This document shows positions 37,984-49,808 of a DNA stretch of 64,000 nucleotides, in pieces (positions within the stretch are counted from its first letter, which is position 1; every line of letters begins with the position of its first letter). Origin of the DNA: Cycas panzhihuaensis (taxonomy: Eukaryota > Cycadophyta); NCBI GenBank assembly GCA_023213395.1, contig CM041465.1, positions 37,641,741-37,705,740 on the forward strand. Reading direction: 5' to 3'. A program made the position numbers and the translations under genes. The notes beneath the pieces were generated by a model, which was not told the origin of the DNA, did not search any database, and saw nothing but the letters and a program-made list of their open reading frames with translations.

Positions 37984-38664
37984 TATTCCCATATAAGTAA
38001 GGGTTATGACACTATTATAGCTACTCTCGTTGGCACTAATTGATCCATATACACAAAGGAACACCCTAGTTAACTGACAGTCATAATAGCTAGCTACCAA
38101 TGTGGTTTGGTAGATGGTGTTTTCTTCATATGGATATCAGTAACTCATTATATCATTGTAATAGATTATGATTCAGTTTATTTATAGACTTGGTATTTTT
38201 TTATTTGAAGACTACTTGCATTCCCATACAAGTAAGGGGTAGGACACTATTATAGCTACTCTTGATCCATGTATACAAAGGAACATCCTAGTTAACCAGT
38301 GATCACAACAACTAGTTATCCATGTGGTTTGATGGATGGTGTTCTCTTCATATGGATATCAATTTCTTATTATACTATTGCAATAGGTTATAATTTAGCT
38401 TATTTGAAAACTTGGCACTTTTATTTGAAGACTTCTTGTATTTTTATATAAGTAATCGATGGGACACTATCACAACTACTCCTGTTGGCATCGATTAAAC
38501 CATGTATGCAAATATAGTTCCTACTCAACTAGTGGTTACAACAGCTAGTTCCCCATACATTCCAATAGATGGAATTTACTTCATATGGACATCAGTAGCT
38601 CTTTATACTATTGTAGAAATATTTGATCCAACTTTCATTTAGAGACTTGGCACTTATTATTTGA
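37984..38664. repeat. Three tandem ~220-235 bp repeats at the 3' end of E
   Basis: Units at 37984-38218, 38219-38438 and 38439-38664. Each contains an ATAAGTAA-type start, GACACTATYAYARCTACTC, an AACTAGTGGTTACAACAGCTAG-like middle, CTTCATATGGAYATCA and a TTGGCACTTTTATTTGAAG-type end. They are clearly diverged from each other and lie directly upstream of the purine tract. A related single unit lies at 50577-50729. Confidence 0.85.
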
Positions 38665-38707
38665 TGTAATATTTTATTATGCAATTGACTATTAAAGAGG
38701 GGAAATA

Positions 38708-39015
38708 TTGGGTGTAATGCCTAATTACATAATTACCCTCATGTAATCTCTCTTTATATTATTTGTATTTTATATTAAAGGTTGTGGGCCATGTAGAAAT
38801 GTGTGCCACCTCTATATTGACTAATAAGGTTCTCTCACTAATGGTGAGCATGTACTATAAATATGTATACTATCATTCTTTCTAATCTGAGTTTTGGCTA
38901 ATTCTCCATATTTTGTGTTCATTTGTTGTACATACTTCATTATTTTAAGCTTCATTATTATATATATAACTCACCATTTCATTTTTTTTATGTATTACAT
39001 TTTAAATTTCTAACG
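38708..39015 (+). repeat. E 3' LTR
   Basis: 308 bp, TATTGGGTGTAATGCC ... TTTCTAACG, followed by the target duplication TCTTA (39016-39020). Confidence 0.88.
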
Positions 39016-39020
39016 TCTTA

Positions 39021-40982
39021 TCCATTTAAAGACACATTAATTATAAAAGGAGATTATTATGTGTTAAGATAATATATAATGACATACTATAATGCATTTT
39101 TTATGATTTTTTTATATCCTTATAAGTGTCCATCAATTGTATTTATGTTCTCATTAATAATAAAGAGAGTCCATTTCTACCCGTACTATGTCCTTTAAGC
39201 TATATGAACTTCTTATTTTATGGAGAATACTAGGGTGGTAACATCCCAAGTAGTATCATAGATTAGTTTTTAGGTCTATATGAAGTAGCAAGACATGATT
39301 GCAAAGAAGAAAAATAACAAAAGAAGCTAAAAATTTAGGAAGATTTTTTTCTTGTGGCGAAATTTTGAGAAACCCTCTCCTTCGTCAATTTCTATTTTAT
39401 GTTGTTTGGTCCTTCTATATTTTACTACTAGCATTCATAAAGATTAAGAAACTTCATTATTTTTCTTAATTTTTCGTAGAATTTTAAGTAGAGATCTGAT
39501 TATGGGGGTCTTGAAACATCCACAGGTAGCTATTATTTTTGGCTAACCATACTTGGTTATACGCCTATATATGAGGTAAAGTAGGTTACCTACTTACACA
39601 TGTCCTAGATAGCATTTGCATAAGGAAGTAAGTCTCTACATACTTTCAAGTATATAGGAGGACCCTTTTAGGATCCCTTCCAAAACCTATAATAGAAAAG
39701 TTGTTAACCATATATAAATCTATAGTACATTAATTAGTGGTTAGCATTAGGAAGCCACCCTTCTCAAACACCTTAGAATGACTATCATGGCTATGGATAT
39801 GATGATCCTCCATAGTTAGTACCTTGAGATAGTGGGTTAAGTATTCATAATGACTAAAAAATTTATTAAAGGGCCTACAGGCTAAGTAAGCCTTTTGTCA
39901 AAAGTCTACTCAAAATATTTGTTATCTTAATATTGTTTTCCATTAGCATAAACTATTGAAAGAAAATAATAATAAAATATCTGTAAAATATAATATATAA
40001 ACAAAGTCATTATAACTAAACATTGCAGAGTATAATACCATTAGTAATCATAGTGAGCTTATTCAAACCTTGATTATAGATTCTTTTCTATCCTAACCTT
40101 CAATTATAGCGTTCAAAAGCCTTCATTATTAATACTTAAAAAAAAAAAAAACCTAAGTGTAGGTATATGCCTCTATATGATTACTTTTATAAATATTAGT
40201 ATTTTATAGATGAAACCTATACTAAGAGCCTCCACACACATATTAAAAAAAAAAGTCTATAACTTAAATTTTATCTTTGTCCTTTATACATTTTATTTTA
40301 ATAAGTATATCACATTGATCATTTTTTACTAGATTAGAGTCAACCTAAATTTTTAAGGAAATTTGATATATAAGCATCCCATGAGCATCATAACCTAATT
40401 TTTATACTTGAAACTTATCTACATCATTTTGATGAACTTTTTGTGCTTTACTTAATGCACTTGGTGAAATCATTATAAATTTTTGGGAGTCAACAAGCTA
40501 TAGACACCCCCTTCCCCTACCTCTCTATATCATTTATTGACTCTCTAATCCCATTCTATCTATCTACTCCCTAATTCATTGGTCATGTTTCATCTTTCTA
40601 AATCCATTTTCTTATAGTCCCTTTCTCTTTTTAGCAGTTTATATATACTCATATGATGACTCCCATTCAAGTAGATCAACTTATCATGTTAGAGACTGAG
40701 CTTACCACTTTGAATGATGATGCTAAGACTAAGATATCCACTCAATCTACTCAGGTCATAACTAAGATTACAAGGATGACTACTTAGATGTCTAATATGA
40801 TTACTTACATGCCTAACATTATATTCACTTCTAACTCAATAGGCACTCCAAACCTAATAGGTGGTCCTCATTCACCTCCAACCTTATAACTATGACAATA
40901 ATTATTTTATTACAAAATTAACATACTAACATTTAATCCTAGTCACAATAAGGATATTACCAGGAATTATACATGCAAGTTA
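39021..40982. other. Unassigned DNA between elements E and G
   Basis: AT-rich, no LTR pair. Near 40650-40890 a plus-strand gag-like phrase may exist (IQVDQLIMLETELTTLNDDA, ITKITRMTT, MSNMITYMPNIIF) but without a recognisable motif. The right end is the target site of element G. Confidence 0.35.
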
Positions 40983-40987
40983 GAATC
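40983..40987. repeat. Element G target duplication, left (GAATC)
   Basis: GAATC, identical to 45424-45428 on the other side of G. Confidence 0.85.
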
Positions 40988-41376
40988 TGTTGGGGTTAAT
41001 GCTCATCATCCCACTCCCACTTTCTAAACAGGAGTGCATACCTCACTCTTATTATTTTACACATGTGGGTGCTCACATGTGGAGGTAAGTATAAGGTATG
41101 GTTGATTTGATTTAAGTTAATTTGAGTTAAGTTATTATTTTATTGTTATTTAAATTTTAGGGGTTCAGGAGTTTCCCTCCTCCCCCAAACTATATATTTT
41201 GAGGGGTGTGCAACCCTGATGTCTTTAAACACTGCCTATAATTTAGACATTTGTAATGCTCTCTCTACAATAATGGATTGAATACAAAGGATCTTGTGTT
41301 TATGCAACAATGATGTGTTGATCAATGATTATGTGTTTATGTTCTTCCCTGTTCTCCATCCCTTCTTTTTTCTACA
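40988..41376 (+). repeat. G 5' LTR
   Basis: 389 bp, TGTTGGGGTTAATGC ... TTTTTTCTACA. Contains ACTCCTCCCCCAAACTATATATTTTGAGG-type text, with a TATA-like CTATATATTTT near 41190. Confidence 0.88.
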
Positions 41377-41480
41377 TTTGGTATCAAAACAATTTTGGGC
41401 CTATATTATTTTCTAACATCTGGTATCAGAGTTTGGTTTAGCTTCTACATCTGGTATCAGAGTAAGAAGATCTATTAACA
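41377..41480 (+). promoter_or_regulatory. Triplicated tRNA primer-binding-site motif in G
   Basis: TGGTATCAAAAC at 41379, then TGGTATCAGAGTTTGG at about 41421 and TGGTATCAGAGTAAGA at about 41453. All resemble the initiator-Met tRNA primer site. The first, next to the LTR, is the positional site but the most mutated. Confidence 0.75.
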
Positions 41481-42011
41481 TTTTGCTGGCCTATTGAAAT
41501 TTTTGTGAAGAAGGAAGATTTATTGGCATTTGAAGCAGATCTACTCACAAGCAAGCAAATATTGGTTATATTCATTTTCTATAAAGTTTTTAAGCAGTTT
41601 CTTGTATTTTTTATTAGATTTAATTATTCTTGAGTTATACTTATTATATAATAAATATATTTCAGATTTATTTTCAGATCTGTGCAGGTGCATAGCTGCA
41701 AACAATAAATATCAAGTTTTTATCACTCTACAAATGTTTTATTAATAAGTTTTATATATTTTTATCAAATATTTGATATTTTTCGGGTATATTTTATTTA
41801 TTTATCCAATATTTTTTTTCAGATCTGTGACTTTCTAATTAAAACAATAAAAATAATTACATTTTTTTTGTTTGATGCTAAAATTATAGATGCACCTTCG
41901 TATTGCTTTGTAGGCTAAGAAAGAATCACAATCAATTGGCTCAAGCACCCAAAATGAGCAAATCTCTATCAACATTACTCTAAAAAATAATATGTAATAT
42001 ATATTACATTC

Positions 42012-42512
42012 CCCCTTTTAACTAAGAATTCCAAAATGTCTGCATAGTCCTTTGCCATGTATACACCCAATCTCTGAGTAACTACTGAAAAATGGTTGAA
42101 CAAATTATCATCTTACCATCATACATCAAATGAGCAGGCATTAAAATCTTTTTCTACATCATATCTTCAAAAGATAATATTGTATCATTAGGATCAATCT
42201 GAAACAACTTTTCAACTATCTTAGTGTATGGAGTCTCATGACACTTTTCATCTGCAGCAATAGTTCCACATATCTGTGCTAATTTCAGATCATCATAATC
42301 TTTAGCATGTCTTGTAGTATTTTTGTGAGATATGAATATTGCTCTTTCCTGAAAAGAAGTGTACACAAAGCCAAGCTAGGGATTATTTTCTATGCAGGGA
42401 TCCATTCCTGATCCAATCAAATACTAGATGGTTTTTTCAATTTGTCTCATGTCCACTCGGCTACTCAAATAAAGATATTTATTGAGAAGATCACCATGTC
42501 TATGAATACTTC
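42012..42512 (-). pseudogene. Acyl-ACP (stearoyl-ACP) desaturase fragment captured in element G
   Basis: Minus-strand translation matches plant plastid acyl-ACP desaturases (FAB2/SAD family), which put a double bond into acyl chains on acyl carrier protein. In order: [12 protein letters not shown] and [60 protein letters not shown] (relatives: DEKRHE), [43 protein letters not shown]. This covers the second half of the enzyme, including di-iron ligand regions ExxH (Glu and His kept in DEKCHE) and the Glu of FQER. The open part is 42154-42366. Three stops (near 42153, 42378 and 42429) and a one-base shift near 42108 kill it. The N-terminal half and transit peptide are absent, and the last ~30 residues are cut. 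It lies antisense to G. Confidence 0.9.
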
Positions 42513-42770
42513 TTCCATTGTGCGTGGACAGACGTGAGACGATACAGGTTTGGCGACCTCCCAGACGACTGCGCAGTGAATGGCAGTGCTATCGAGCAAG
42601 GACATCAAAGTGGGTTTGTAAGGGGGAGACGACAACAGAGCATTTGATTCACAGGGGGCTTACAGACAGCAGGCACCAATAGACCACTGGGGCGGTTTAT
42701 GTGATATAACAACCAACAAATACTGGTATCCAACTGCAGTGTTCATCATTTTGAGATTATTTTGAAGAAA
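42513..42770. other. GC-rich patch next to the desaturase fragment
   Basis: Much richer in G and C than the rest of G, with GTGCGTGGACAGACGTGAGA, GGCGACCTCCCAGACGAC and GGGGGAGACGACAACAG. No protein family was recognised in any frame. It may be more captured host DNA or a leader segment. Confidence 0.35.
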
Positions 42771-42817
42771 TATGATTTTGAATACGTCTGACCCACCCTT
42801 TTTTATTTACATTTTTT

Positions 42818-42852
<35 letters not shown>

Positions 42853-44307
42853 TTCTTATAATAAGTGCACCGATCTCTTCTCTTATCTCCTTTATTTTTT
42901 TTTTTTATTCTCTTTCACCCTGTTGTTATGTTGTCTGTGTAATCATGACAGCAAAAACAATGATGGCATATCTTTGTTCCTTTAATTTTATTTTTTATTT
43001 TTTATTTTTTTATAAAGTTTTAAAAAAATGAAGGTAAATTATATAAATTTTTAAATCCAAGTTTTTAAGTGTTAGCCCCCTTCGAACCTTAAGTCCCCGG
43101 TCATATTCATATTCATATGACCTTTAGCTTATCAAAAGGGGCCAACAACCTTTATAAATATTTTTTCTTTTTTCTTTTTTTTTTTAATTTTTTATTTTAC
43201 ATAGGGTACTTGGCAAATTTTTATCGTAACTTCTCATTAGGTCATCAATTTCTGATGAAACCTATCCCATTGCATTTGGAATTTTTTGAGGTATGATTTT
43301 AACTGATCATATGACTTATTTGGAGTTGATTTAACCCATTTTCAGTTAATTCAAAGGTAGGCATTGATTTTTAGAGCATTTTAAAACTATTTTTATAAAA
43401 TCTATTTTTCATTAGATTATATTTTATCATCGGGTGATTATTTTCTACCCAGATCTATTCTGCAATCATCTACTATCAATAATCTTCATTACCATCTATT
43501 TATTTTATTTTTTAGGATTTATTTTAATCATTATTTTAATCAGCCAAAATGACACTTTAGTGTTTTCAAGTAGTTTTTAAACATTTTACCATAAAAGTAC
43601 TTGTTGCTATTTTCATTATAACTTTTCTATTTTACATCAAAATTCAGTTCCGTCAATTTTTTTAGGAAGTTGACTCATTCTCTTTAAACTGACACTATTA
43701 TTTATAAGTTTTGAAGTGGTTTTGCTAATTTTCAAAGCCATCAAATTTGAAGTACTTTATAGCCTCCAATCTACCATTATTACACATTTTTTATATATTA
43801 TTTCTCAGTTTTCAATTGAAAAAGTATATTGAGTAGTCTTCTAAACTATAATTAATAATTTTACAGTACTTTTATAATATTTTAAGCCCCAGGCTCCTGT
43901 TTAGCCTAAAAAAGAGGATTATACTTTTTATTCATTAAATCTTGACTTGTATGAACTCATTTTCAAAATGGTTAGTTCCATTGAATAGTTCTTTCATTGA
44001 TCTCCACACTGGTATAATTTCACATTATTTTGACATTATTTAGTACAACTTTGAAGCTACTAAACTTGAGTATTTAAGATATCCCTTCATTTGAAAAAAT
44101 AAAAGGTTAAGACTTCTTTATTTTTCATTATCAAAGTTTCAATTTAGATTTGCATAATTAAAAGAATCTTAGTTACATTTAAAATTTGCTTATAAACTCA
44201 TTATATTTTAAGTTTTATTTAAAATTATATCTTATAAGTTTGTCATTTATTGAGTTTTCTTATTTAGTAAAAGCATATTCCTTTTATATACTAAAGTTTT
44301 TAGAAAA
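42771..44307 (+). other. G leader, distal part
   Basis: AT-rich, with a 28-bp TA run near 42822-42850 and a B-like phrase around 43060-43140 (TTAGCCCCCTTCGAACCTTAAG, then a ...CATATGACCTTTAGC stretch). No coding potential. Confidence 0.5.
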
Positions 44308-45000
44308 ATGGTAATCAATCTTAATAAAGTATAATTTCCTATATTTGATGGCTATAATTTTTCACTATGGCATCAAACAATGTAAAATTATTTTATTACA
44401 CATGATCTTTGGAAATACCTACATGATTGGTGTTAATATTAAGGAAAACATTAAAAAAGATAATGAAGCATTAGCTTTACTATTTTGCACTATAGATGAT
44501 GATGTTTTTTCTAGAGTTTATGAACTAACAACTTCTAAATCTGTATGGGATGTCTTGATTTCCACTTATGCGAGAGATACCCTCAATGCATTTAACATTG
44601 ATGTTGAGCATATGAGACAGGTTCTATAACAGGTGGATTGTTATAAAGAGACCAAGGAAGATTCAAGTCAAATGTATGATCATCTTGTTGCACAAGAACC
44701 TAATCTTTCATTTGAGGGAGAGAGATATGATGATATAACAATTGTTCATAACACAAAGTTTTTAGAATACAAAATTCAAGTTCAAAGTTTTCTTAATGTT
44801 TCAGTTGACAAAGTCAAAGTTGTAGCTACGCATACATGTTTGAATCAAGCTTCATTTACTTACAGATTTTTTGCACTATTCAATGGCGAAGACACATACA
44901 TTGCTCTAAGGTTGAGGCAAGTTGATAATAATCAAGCCAAATGATAAATCTTCAAAGTTTTTTTCAAGTACAAATTTCACAAGTTTAAAGAGAAGATAAG
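44308..45000 (+). pseudogene. G gag-like head joined to copia C-terminal tail
   Basis: From the ATG at 44308: FPIFDGYNFSLWHQTM, then a shift near 44400. The 44345-44629 frame continues KKDNEALALLFCTIDDDVFS and ELTTSKSVWDVLISTY, and after one stop 44633-44944 adds MYDHLVAQEPNLSFEGE, VVATHTCLNQASFTY and so on. It ends with a tail (FFKYKFHKFKEKISYS) like the end of copia RNase H. It is the same head-plus-tail design as B1 and B2, and the gag halves align (FDGxxFxLW, NEALALxFCxxDD, TTSKxxWD). Confidence 0.82.
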
Positions 45001-45029
45001 TTATTCGTGATGATCATTAAGGGAGAGAA

Positions 45030-45423
45030 TGTTAGGGTTAATGCTCATCACCCCACTCTCACCTTCCAACTAGGAGTGCACACCTCACTCTCATCAATTT
45101 ATACATGTGGGTGCTCACATGTGGAGGTATGTATAAAGTAAGGTTGATTTGATTTAAGTTTATTTGAGTTAAGTTAAGTTATTAGTTTATTATTATTTAA
45201 ATTTTAGGGGTTAAGGAGTTTCCCTCCTCCCCCAAACTATATATTTTGAGGGGTGTGCAACCTTGGAGTCTTTATACACTGCCTACAATTTGGACATTTG
45301 TAATGCTCTCTCTACAACAATGGATTGAATACAAAGAATCTTGTGTTTATGCAACAATGATGTATTAATCAATGATTATGTGTTTATGTTCTGCCCTGTT
45401 CTCCATCGATTTATTTTCCTATA
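45030..45423 (+). repeat. G 3' LTR
   Basis: 394 bp, TGTTAGGGTTAATGC ... TTTTCCTATA, followed by GAATC. Very similar to the 5' LTR, so G is among the younger insertions here. Confidence 0.88.
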
Positions 45424-45428
45424 GAATC

Positions 45429-45735
45429 TTACTTTTCTCTTAATACCATGTCACCCAATGACCAATTAATATTATGAACCTCCCTAATCTTTAATAAAAG
45501 GGTGTCTTGAGTAGTTGGAACTCTTTACAAATATGGCATATATCATGTACATATAAATATGGCCTTAAATATAATATTTATCATCACTTATTCAATATCA
45601 ATCAATCAATTAGTCAATTGACTATTAATATTCTTTTAGTATGTGCATGTCCTCTTAATTACTCTTTGGAACCTTGAAATTGCTCTAGTTATGAAAAAGA
45701 TCCATAATCAGTGGTATCAGAGTAAGTTTTGGTAC
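45429..45735 (+). repeat. Orphan LTR end and primer-binding site (I)
   Basis: A block ending TCCATAATCA (45710) is followed by G and TGGTATCAGAGTAAG (from 45712), a good primer site. A TATA-like ACATATAAATATGG lies near 45549. The LTR start is unclear, and G may be inserted in or next to it. Layout resembles LTR F. Confidence 0.55.
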
Positions 45736-46130
45736 CTATGGCTAAATAGTATTAATTATTGAGAACACTTTAAAAAGTTTAAGCATCTTATAAAACATCA
45801 TAGTAATGACAAATTGGTGTGCGTATTGTGAAGTTACTACAATACCTAGAGTATTCCTTTATTAAATGATTATTGGTTGAACATTATATTCAAGACTTTC
45901 CATTGCCATCTGGTATTTCCATGTTAGTGTTCAAGTGTTATTCCTTATTCTCTATTCTCATGTCCATCCTTATCTGCCACCATTTATTTTTTTTTACATT
46001 CCATTTATTTCTATCTAAACTAATCACTTATTCTATATTTTACATCTAATAGTACAATTTCCCATCTATATTATGTTATCATAACTATAATTGTCTAAAT
46101 GTTTACCATTTTTATCACTAAAGCAAATAT
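45736..46130. other. Leader of I or unassigned DNA
   Basis: AT-rich sequence between the primer site of I and the truncated end of H. Nothing recognised. Confidence 0.35.
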
Positions 46131-48873
46131 TTTTTTGTAGTCAATTCTTATAGTCTGAGCATATCCTTTTACTACTAATATGGCTTTAAATTTTTTAATG
46201 CTTTCATTAAATTTTTTCTTTATTTTGTAAACCATTTGTACCACATAATAGGTTTACTAACAAAAGGAGAAACTAATTCCCAAATATTATTTTATTTTAT
46301 AGAGAGCATTTCCTTATTCATGGCTTCTAGTGATTTTACTTTTTGGAAAGCTTCTTCATAGTTCTAAGATTCAATTAAATAAATTAATACTTGATGTCTT
46401 TAAGATCTTATTTTTTGTTTAAAAATATCTTCTTTTGACTTAAGTACCACTTGGATAGTCTTTTTTCAGGTTACACAATTTATCCTAAAGAATTATTTTC
46501 TCAACCTTCTATTCTAGTTTCATACCCCTTAGTTCTAAGTTCTTTATGAAATACAGTTTCTTCCTAAGTTATAACATCTTTATTAGGAGACTCTACATTT
46601 TCTTTCTAAATCATTTTATTTTTTTGGGTGCGTATATAATTATCTTTTATTGGAGTAGTTTTATCAAATACAACATCTATATTAATATAGATTTTGTTAG
46701 TTTTTTTATCTATGAACTAACAGGCTTTAGATTTGCTACTATATCCAATCATGATGCATTTAATACTTTGGTCATCTAACTCAGTCATTTTTTTACTAGG
46801 AATGTATACATAAGTAATGCTTATAAATTTTTTTATATGACTTATATAACGTTTTCTACCTGATCATACTTCCTCTGGAGTAGCTTTATAAAGTTTTCTT
46901 ATCAAACTTTTATTTATAAGGTAGATAACTATATTAACAACTTTGGTCTAATATGCATTAAAAATACCTTTTTCTTTTATCATACATATAACCATCTATA
47001 TTATAGTTTTATTTAATCTTTCAACTACTCCATTAGACTATGGAGTATAAGGAGTAGTAAGCCATCTACAAATGTGATGTGTTTATAAAAATTTAGAAAG
47101 TCATTTAAGACATTCTTCTCTTCCAATTATTCTAAGTACTTTGATTTTATACCTACTTTCTAATTCAACTTGGGCTTTGAATTCTTTAAAACAATCAGAG
47201 ACTTCTAACTTATTGAAGATAAAAAAACACCTAGGTTTCCCCACTAAATTCATTTATAAATGTAAGAAAATAACTAATACCATTAATAAAATTTTGTGTA
47301 ATTGGTCCATATATATCACTATGAACCAACTCTAATTTTTCTTGTACTCTTCAGTTGCTTTCTTTAAATTGTGACCTATGTTATTTGCCCATTACATAGC
47401 CTTTGCAAATAGAATAATTTATTATAATATTATCAAGTAATCCATCAACTATATTAAAACTTTTCAGAATTTTTAATTTATCATCTATAATATGTCCATA
47501 TTAGAAAGGCCATATTTTATTATTAATGTTATAAATAGAAAAAGTCTTTATAGAAGAAGATAGAATAAGAGTCAAGAGTAATTTATAAATATTATCAGTC
47601 TCAATCCCTTCAACAATTAGTTAGAGATATAATATTTTCATCTTTGTCAAAGATGTTTTAAAGTTTTTTCTTTCTTAGTTAAGATACAAAAAAGAGATTT
47701 TTCTTTTTGACTTCTTGATTGATTTTAACTACAATAGTTCATTTTTCTTTAATGCTTAAAGAAAACTTATCTTTGAGTTTAATTATTTTATTTATAGAAT
47801 AAGGATGAAGAGTCTTAAACTAATCTTCCCTTCCTCCCATATGATTTGAAGCTCTAAGGTCTACAAACCAATCTTTATTACTTCATGTATAAGAAGTTGA
47901 TGTAACAACAAAAGTAGTTTCTTCTTCTTCCTCATCTTTAGATTGCTCACTATTATAGTTTCCTTCTATTTTCTTTCTTTTTGAGATCTCAACTATTTGA
48001 TGAAGACATTTACTTAGAAGATATCCAAATGTTCTATAGTAATAATAAGGATGAGTTTTAAATGATCTGTAATTAATAGCAAAGTATCATGGTCTACCAT
48101 AATTAGAAGATGTCTAGTTATGTGTGGATCTTCCTTTAATAGGTTCTAATCTTTCTCCACTAAACCTATCTTTACTTTCTTTCTCTTATATTTATTAATC
48201 TTCCTTTTATGGATCTAACTCTATTAAAATCTCGTTCTTTAATTCTTTATTTAGAAAGAAATGCCTCTTCAACTTTAATTTCTTTATCATATCTTCATAT
48301 CCTTTACTCTTGCTAAAGAAGATATCCATACAGAGTGTTAAATGACATATTATGAATTTATTCTCCTATAGTAAGAGTGTTTACAAGATTGTCAAATGAC
48401 TTGGGAAGCTTGTTAAGAACTAGACGAACAATTTTTATGTCTAATACAAGCTCACCTATAGATTTCAGGTTATCTTTGACTTTTGCCACTTTGGTAATGA
48501 AGTTAGAGACTTATTCATCCTCCCTTAAATGGAATCAATATAATTGTTCTCTAAGAGTAATAATGTGAGCTTTATTTTTTTGATTATACAAAGCAGCATG
48601 AATTTTTTAAGTTTTTACTGATGTGGATGATTCACTTATATAAGTTAAAATAGAATTACTTATGCATAATATAATGGATGTCAAGACATGGCTATCCCTT
48701 TCTTCCCAATTGGCAAGCTTTAAAGTATATATGACATCTAGTTTTCTTTCTTTCTTAGTAATAGTATCCTAGCCATTTTTGGCAACTAAAAGACCCTTGA
48801 TTTTTATTTTTTATGTGCCATGATTTTGTCTAATCAACTTATTTGGGTCTTTTAATGAGTAAACAATGGCCAT
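46131..48873 (-). pseudogene. Copia H gag-protease-integrase remnant, RT truncated
   Basis: Minus-strand translation starts MAIVYSLKDPNKLI near 48873. Gag: LDVIYTLKLANWEERDSH, AALYNQKNKAHIITLREQLY, VLNKLPKSFDNLVNTL. A protease-like start: DWFVDLRASNHMGGRED, where the usual DSG is DLR. Integrase: TPYTP-SNGVVERLNKTI near 47040, VNIVIYLINKSLIRKL, IPSKKMTELDDQSIKCIMIG, YINIDVVFDKTTPI. The RT start follows (IWELVSPFVSKPI near 46240) and the match fades by about 46130. RT and RNase H are missing. Stops and shifts are frequent. It belongs with the LTR at 49588-49808. Confidence 0.85.
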
Positions 48874-49587
48874 TTCTTTTCCAAAAAAAGATGAAGGAAT
48901 GTAAAAAGCACTATTTTTTCTTTTGTTATAGGTCAAGACTATACAACCATATGGTTATGCAAAAAAAATATAGCTATATGGATTATAACAAAGATACTTG
49001 CAAAATATAGATCTCTTTAAGGCCTATTAGGATCTATAGAGAAAATTTTGATTAGATCTTTTATTTAAATAAAAAATGACTTGAAATACAGAGAGATACC
49101 TAGGGTTTAAAATGTACTTTTACTTATAACTTAAAGAGTTCTTAAAATCACTCTATAAAATTATACTTGGTGGAAATCTTATGTTCTAAGGAAGATTTTA
49201 AGAGTAATTTTGGGCATTGAAATTGAGAGAGAGAGAGAGAGAGTGAGAGAGAGTGAGAGTGAGAATAATAGAGTAAGCCTCAAACCTATGCCCTTGATTT
49301 TTTGTGATTTCTCACTTACATAGGCCAAATTTATAGTTTGCTCTTTGGGAAAGTAGACTATACTCATCAAAACATCCTTACTAGTAAAATTTGGTTATGA
49401 TTTAAGCATTTTAAATTATGGCCATATAATATTGTACAGATCTATATAGATGTTTCATATAATGACTTGTAGGATTATTCTCCTTTGGAAATTACCTATC
49501 TTAACCTTTAGTCTCCTTAGTTAGTTTGCCCTTCCTTTTAAAAAATATACAAATGCTTTATGTCTTATAAATCTTACTCTGGTGCCA
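48874..49587 (-). other. H leader and primer-binding site
   Basis: On the minus strand, TGGCACCAGAGTAAG (revcomp of about 49573-49587) directly follows the LTR end and is a primer site for initiator-Met tRNA with two changes. The rest is non-coding leader with a GA-rich repeat at 49223-49262. Confidence 0.65.
49223..49262. repeat. GA microsatellite
   Basis: About 18 GA units with a few GT interruptions, within the leader of H. Confidence 0.9.
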
Positions 49588-49808
49588 TGTTGAAAAAGAT
49601 ATAATATGAAAAGAAAAAAATGATTTTCCTTAATTGATGGATAAGAGTTTCTCTATCATATAAATACATCTAGTTTATAAGTAAGGCCTAGTACATGTAT
49701 ACCAAGTGTCATTATTAAACAGAAGAGGGATCATGGTACACAACCCTTAATTATATATAAGAGACCCCCAAAGTAAAACATAGTATAGAACATTAATATT
49801 ATAACACT
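49588..49808 (-). repeat. H 5' LTR, short (221 bp)
   Basis: On the minus strand it runs from TGTTATAATATTAATG (49808) to TTTTTCAACA (49588), with a TATA-like CTTATATATAATTAAGG near 49752-49770. A partner 3' LTR was not found. The start is inferred from the TG terminus. Confidence 0.6.

Larger units (their letters stand above)
40988..45423 (+). mobile_element. Element G: non-autonomous copia carrying a desaturase fragment
   Basis: LTRs at 40988-41376 (389 bp) and 45030-45423 (394 bp) are closely similar, with a perfect GAATC duplication. A primer site (TGGTATCAAAAC at 41379) is followed by two more TGGTATCAGAGT copies within 80 bp. The interior has a leader with an antisense acyl-ACP desaturase fragment (42012-42512), a B-like leader, then a gag-like frame (44308-44944) running into a short copia tail and the purine tract TTAAGGGAGAGAA. 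No protease, integrase or RT. It is about 4.4 kb. Confidence 0.9.

Noticed and set aside
37984-38664. CRISPR-like array
   Set aside because: Units are ~230 bp, diverged and contiguous without spacers, inside a plant LTR element.
46546-48568. Plus-strand frames at 46546-46779, 47141-47335 and 48377-48568
   Set aside because: They lie opposite the minus-strand copia H coding remnant and show no motif.
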